DNA of 64,000 nucleotides from Sinonovacula constricta (Eukaryota > Mollusca > Bivalvia > Cardiida > Solecurtidae): positions 11,046,020 through 11,110,019 of the forward strand of contig CM017564.1 in assembly GCA_007844125.1 (NCBI GenBank). The letters are read 5' to 3'. Below the pieces are notes generated by a model. It saw only the letters and a program-made list of their open reading frames with translations, had not been told where the DNA came from and ran no database searches. Every line of letters begins with the position of its first letter. The first letter of the stretch is position 1. The translations under genes and the position numbers were made by a program. Below, in pieces: positions 59,579-64,000 of this stretch.

Positions 59579-60130
59579 CATCGTCGGATACCCACGGTTG
59601 ATTCTATTACGTTACTCTCCATCACCTGTGGGCAAATTGCTACTCATTTCGTCGTTCTGTTTTAAAAGAACAGAACAGACATTATCCAATCAGATGATAG
59701 GTTACAAAATTAAATACTCTTCAATCGGAAGATCAATATGGTGACCTAAAAACGTAAAAATGGCGACCGGTACAGCGCATCGCAAGTGTAAAATATGTCG
59801 GTCAGCGATCCGCGACAAATGTTCTTACAGATCATTGGGCACTCCAGCAAGTATTGAAAAATACACGTCGGTTTTAAACGAAATCGGTATCCTTGCCCAT
59901 GAAGACAGTGACGTTGCTTGTAATTTGTGCGTAAATAAACTTACGACAATGCTATCGAAGTTGTATGAAAGCGTAAACTTGATTGGTTGGCAGATTTGCT
60001 GGATGGTCTCGGCGAACCAATCGGATTGCGGCATTTCATAGTAAACAAAGCGACGAAATGAGTAGCAATTTGCCCACGGGTGATGACTGGAGAGTAACGT
60101 AATAGAATCAAACGTGGGTATCCGACGATG
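59579..60130. mobile_element. 552-bp element with 76-80-bp terminal inverted repeats
   Basis: The left end 59579-59654 and the right end 60051-60130 are inverted copies (catcgtcggatacccacg, gattctattacgttactctc, gtgggcaaattgctactcat). Flanks are gcatactaa (59570-59578) and gcataccaa (60131-60139), a 9-bp duplication with one mismatch. Long TIRs with a 9-bp duplication fit a Mutator-like type (inference). No transposase is present. Confidence 0.92.
59760..60041 (+). CDS. Cysteine-rich reading frame carried inside the TIR element
   Basis: 93 codons from an ATG in good context (aaaATGG). The first 70 or so residues look like a real protein: HRKCKICRSAIRDKCSYRSL with CxxC pairs (CKIC, CNLC) and a further Cys, spaced like a zinc-binding module, then VNKLTTMLSKLYE. 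The last 20 residues run into the right terminal region. Family not recognised. It may be a captured first exon of a host gene, or a remnant of the element's own gene. Confidence 0.5.
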   Translation: MATGTAHRKCKICRSAIRDKCSYRSLGTPASIEKYTSVLNEIGILAHEDSDVACNLCVNKLTTMLSKLYESVNLIGWQICWMVSANQSDCGIS

Positions 60131-60139
60131 GCATACCAA

Positions 60140-60875
60140 CAGTCAAGGGACATGTGTTAAAGAAGCAAATTAATTATTTTCACTTAAAGTTCAATGCACA
60201 ACCTTCTGCTGCAAACTTTCTCAATTTGTTCATTCTTTATAAATATCCACTAACTTGATTATAATCTTCTCTTGTACTTAAGAAATTTTAAACTTAAATA
60301 CTAAACCCAACACTAAATAATAGAAACATTTACTAATATTTAGAATTGTCACTTGTGATTGAATGCACAGTGTTTACCTAGTTTCTGCATTTGTTTTTCA
60401 CTTTCTAATGCCCACTGATTGACAATATATTTCTTTTTTCCTTTTATATATATACTCAGGAAATTCCAAATTCCAAACTTAGTAGAAAATGTACTGATTT
60501 TCAAAATAACCAAAATTTGAACAAATGCTTCACTTTCTACCTGCGTACCACACTTTCTCCTTTCATAACCAAGAAATGCATATTATAACTTCTTATGTCT
60601 TGTTGTATTGTGTATGTTATTGACATTATTAATAAAAAGCTGTACACTTTGCAATAAATCTGCAAACAGGGAAAAAGCAACAGTTTTACATGATAATATT
60701 ATCATGAGAAATTTTGTTGCTCTTCTTGATTTAAAAGTTGTAAATTTATCCTTATTTTTCTTAGTTCAACTTTGACTCATTCTATAATTTGAATATTATA
60801 ATATTTATAATATTGTAAACTTTGAAATACTTTACTAGGTCCCTTTTATCTATAACTTTAAACTTCACTTTAACC
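60140..60875. other. No gene seen
   Basis: AT-rich flanking sequence; nothing recognised. Confidence 0.5.
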
Positions 60876-61187
60876 GGACCTGATAGTGCAGTCAGTAGAG
60901 CAGTGGCTCCAGGTACGGAAGGCCCCGTTTTCGATCCTGGGCTGCAGCATACCAAAGTCGTTAAAAATGGTAGTGGTATAGCTCCCTTGCTAACGCTCAA
61001 GCAAATATAAGGGTAGTTCCACGACTGGTTGACCCGGTGTCGGGATAATGTGTCTGGGTGTGGTATCATGCCAGGTGTTCATGGCACGCTGTACACAGTG
61101 AAGGCAGCATTATTTCTGCTTCAAGTTGACACTGTCTCCAGATAACTGAATTACTGTTGGTGGGATGATAAACCCAATAAAAAATAA
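60876..61187 (+). mobile_element. SINE family 1, full length
   Basis: ggacctgatagtgcagtcag head, ttttcgatcctgg B box, complete body, tail gatgataaacccaataaaaa. Confidence 0.93.
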
Positions 61188-63330
61188 ACAAACTTCACTT
61201 AATGCTTTGTTTTACATTCAAGATGTCGTTTATTTTGCTTGATATTTGTCAGCTATTACAATTTAAAATTTCATTCTTTGTTAATTTTTATTAATTTTAT
61301 AAACACCAGTGTATTTTGTACCAAGTGGCTTTATTTAAGCTATTTTCCTTTTCTCTAGGATGCAATGCAGTAAACCACATTTTGTCTGTTTACAGAAACA
61401 TACCTTTAGTTTGTTGTCTAAATTTTTGCTGTAGTATTATAGACTCCAATAACTGTTATATTACACTATCTATTTTATCTATCTTCCCACACATAAAACA
61501 GTCTGGGAATTAGGTAATTGTCTTATGACCGGTAATAGTATGGACCAAAACTGGTGTTTTAGAGGTTTTTTTTTTTTTTTTTTCTGTTTTCTGATCACTA
61601 ATTTAGAAGGATTTATTTTTAAGGCTTTAATAGACAAAAACTTTTTGTTTAAGTTCTTTGATTTTTGTTCTTAAGTTCTCATCACTTATTTATTAAGTTA
61701 TAAAGTCTTTGAAGTTTCTGGTAATAGTTAATTTCCCTTTTATCAACATTTTCGGCATTAAGTTTTAATTTTAAGGCTTTTCTTTTTTTTTCGGATAAGC
61801 TTTAAATATCTGTATTTTGAGGTGCCTTGGTAACGTGTGTGTAAATTAACTGAAAATTGCACATGTCTGAGACATTTTTGTCACATTAAATTTAACTGTT
61901 ATTTGCTTAATATTAAGATTACAAATGAAATATGCAATTAAAATTTGAAGTTATTTTAAACTGTATCTTGCACCTAAAATTATAATTAAATATTATAAAT
62001 TATTTATGTATTTTTGTCTGATAAGTTATATCTTAAATAATTAACAACAAAAATTCTTTTGTTTTGGTCCATGCCATGATGTGAGAAAAGAAAAAAAATA
62101 TTTTTGTTTTGCATGTTTTGGCTTTTACCCGTTTTTTGAAAGCCTTTTTTAGTTTTTTTTATACGTCTCACACAATGCTTGTATGAGCTTATAGTGTTTT
62201 TGCATTTGTAACATTTACGTCCCTGCTTCTTTCATATAAATATGTATTCATTCTATTTACAAACTATATATACTAGTTAAGCACTTATCACATTAAGAAA
62301 TATTAACATTATTGGTTTGGTGCACAATGTTGCATTAAAACCTATTTATTTTCTATATTTTTTTCATTTCATAATCTAAACCCTTCAACTGACTTGTACA
62401 TATAGGATAGTGTTAAAAATATAGAGAAAATACAAAAAAATTTACTTCACAATTAATGTTTGTTGCCAAAAGATACTTAACCCTTTCACTCATGCATTGG
62501 CTATTTTACACCTTTGTGAAGCAATCACAATTATCTTATCTTTCGTAGAATCTGCACTACTTAGGGTTTATATGTTGACTGGTTTGACCATGAATTTACT
62601 ATTAAATGATGAAACATACATGAATTAGAAATACTTTAAACTGTTTTAAACAAAATAAAAAAAATGGTCAAGTTTCAAAATCATATATATGTACTATGAA
62701 TGGCAGGGTTAAAAAAATCACCGAAACCTTGAAATATCTACTAGAATCTGAAGTGTACTTCTGATGCAAATTAAGTTTTGACATTGTTTTGGCTGTTTTC
62801 CTGGCTTTCTTGTTAACAATTTTGCAGCATGTCTCAGCATTTGGCCCCTGCAACAAGTAGTGTTTACATATATAGAATAGGAATAGACATTTAGAAAAAA
62901 AGGAGCATTTTTCCCATTTTTCTTTGTAGATTTATGATAAAGAGCATTGTAGGCATGATAGAATCTAGTGGAACACCTATACAAATAGATCAAGTAGCTT
63001 TAAAAACTATTAATGACACCAAGTTGAGTTACTGTTTAAAATAGCATAGATCCAGATCAGTTAGCTGTTGATGGGAGCTGTCCATTCAGGATCTGCACTT
63101 GTTGCTGCTAAGTATTAACCAGACAATCCTGTTGCCTATGCATGAAGATTAGAGCAGAAAAATTACAAATTTAGAATTGGTTATTGAAAATAGCTTATAA
63201 TGGTTTGGTAGTTCTGGAAGCAGCATAGGAATTATACTCAATATTACCAACCAGTTGCACTGTTGTAAAATTATTTTTTTGAATTATAATTAAATCATAC
63301 TGACACATTTATTTAGACAAATTGCCTACC
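61188..63330. other. No gene seen
   Basis: 2.1 kb of AT-rich sequence with a T run at 61567-61583; no exon or known repeat recognised. Confidence 0.5.
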
Positions 63331-63625
63331 GGACTTGGTAGTGCAATCGGTAGAGTGTTGGCTCCAGGAACGGAAGGCCCTGGGTTCGATCCCGGGCCGC
63401 GACATACCAAAGTCGTTAAAAATGGTAGTGGTATAGCTCCGTTGCTAACGCTCAAGCAAATATAAGGGTAGTTCCACGACTGGTTGGCACGGTGTCAGGA
63501 TAATGTGACTGGGTGTGGTATCATACCAGGTGTTCACGGCATGCTGTACATAATGAAGGCAGCACTATATCTGCTTCAAGAGGACACCCCTCACTGTTGG
63601 AGGGGCAAAAAATCCAACAAACAAA
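63331..63625 (+). mobile_element. SINE family 1, changed 3' end
   Basis: ggacttggtagtgcaatcgg head, gggttcgatcccggg B box, full body; near the 3' end it changes to cactgttggaggggcaaaaa instead of the usual tail. Confidence 0.9.
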
Positions 63626-63649
63626 TTGCCAACCTACCGCTGATTATTT

Positions 63650-63755
63650 GTAGAAAAATACCACTGACATATGTCTGGGTAGAACCACTCAGCAAGCCAT
63701 CTGGAAGTCCTCCCCACATGAAAGTGTTTGTTCAGATTAGGACTCGAATCCATCG
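63650..63755 (-). mobile_element. SINE family 3 fragment, minus strand
   Basis: acatatgtctgggtagaacc, catctggaagtcctccccac, ggactcgaatcc. Confidence 0.8.
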
Positions 63756-63756
63756 T

Positions 63757-63796
63757 GAAAATATGTTTGATCCCAACTGTAGGATACCACCTTTAA
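63757..63796 (+). mobile_element. MITE family M, 3' end only
   Basis: gaaaatatgtttgatcccaa, ctgtaggataccaccttta matches the right end of family M. Confidence 0.75.
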
Positions 63797-64000
63797 CTCT
63801 AACTTAGTAATATATTTCTGTTAAAATCTTAATCAGATTAAGGCTATTCTATCCAGAAACTCTCCCTGCTAGTAAGTGAGGTTTAGTTATTTGATTTTTT
63901 ATTGTCTGGAAAATGCTTTTGTTCCAAACCTTGCTGTATCTTGCCACATTTGCAGTTTCTTGCAGTAGCTTATATGATGTCTAGTTGCTTATTTTTTTGC

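Overview
The window looks like a piece of an animal nuclear genome, most likely a lophotrochozoan and probably a mollusc. This rests on an AT-rich intron/exon layout, GT-AG introns of 0.2-7 kb, many tRNA-derived SINEs, miniature inverted-repeat elements and minisatellites, and a gene of clear animal type. The exact species cannot be told from the sequence. No bacterial, organellar or viral genes were seen. One gene explains almost all the coding signal: a Scribble (LAP family) cell-polarity scaffold on the + strand. I could place 21 exons between 14388 and 58587, giving about 1,430 residues. They encode the acidic region after the leucine-rich repeats, PDZ1 (18531-20745), PDZ2 (23475-32217), a very long Pro/Ser linker, PDZ3 (about 33025-33870), PDZ4 (34701-35640), a helical segment, a tandemly repeated proline-rich segment, a PPKP-rich segment and a short charged C-terminal tail with an in-frame stop. 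The leucine-rich repeats and the start codon are not seen and should lie upstream of the window. A weak candidate for one more upstream exon sits at 1349-1450. Layout: 1-14.3 kb is intronic or upstream sequence filled with minisatellites (30-bp array at 9388-11257, 25-bp array at 6930-7560), a 106-bp satellite, a MITE and SINEs. 14.4-20.8 kb holds the acidic exons and PDZ1. 22.4-33.9 kb holds PDZ2 and PDZ3, interrupted by a 7.2-kb intron with a large foldback element and a 106-bp satellite. 34.2-35.8 kb holds PDZ4. 37.9-58.6 kb holds the C-terminal exons spread among a 49-bp minisatellite (43154-45256) and many SINEs. 58.6-64 kb is downstream sequence with a TIR element carrying a cysteine-rich reading frame, and more SINEs. 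The most unusual observation is that at two exons (34701 and 54022) the 3' splice site itself, together with the first bases of the exon, is the unit of a tandem array: 14 acceptor-like AGs at 34-bp spacing and 7 at 40-42-bp spacing. A third exon (14388) has one degenerate upstream copy of its acceptor and exon head. All 18 introns from the first to the nineteenth placed exon are phase 0, so almost every internal exon could be skipped without a frameshift. Other notable items are a palindromic repeat whose core has become a 106-bp satellite, a sense-strand bias of the main SINE family, and SINE ends lying 30-55 bp upstream of PDZ exons.
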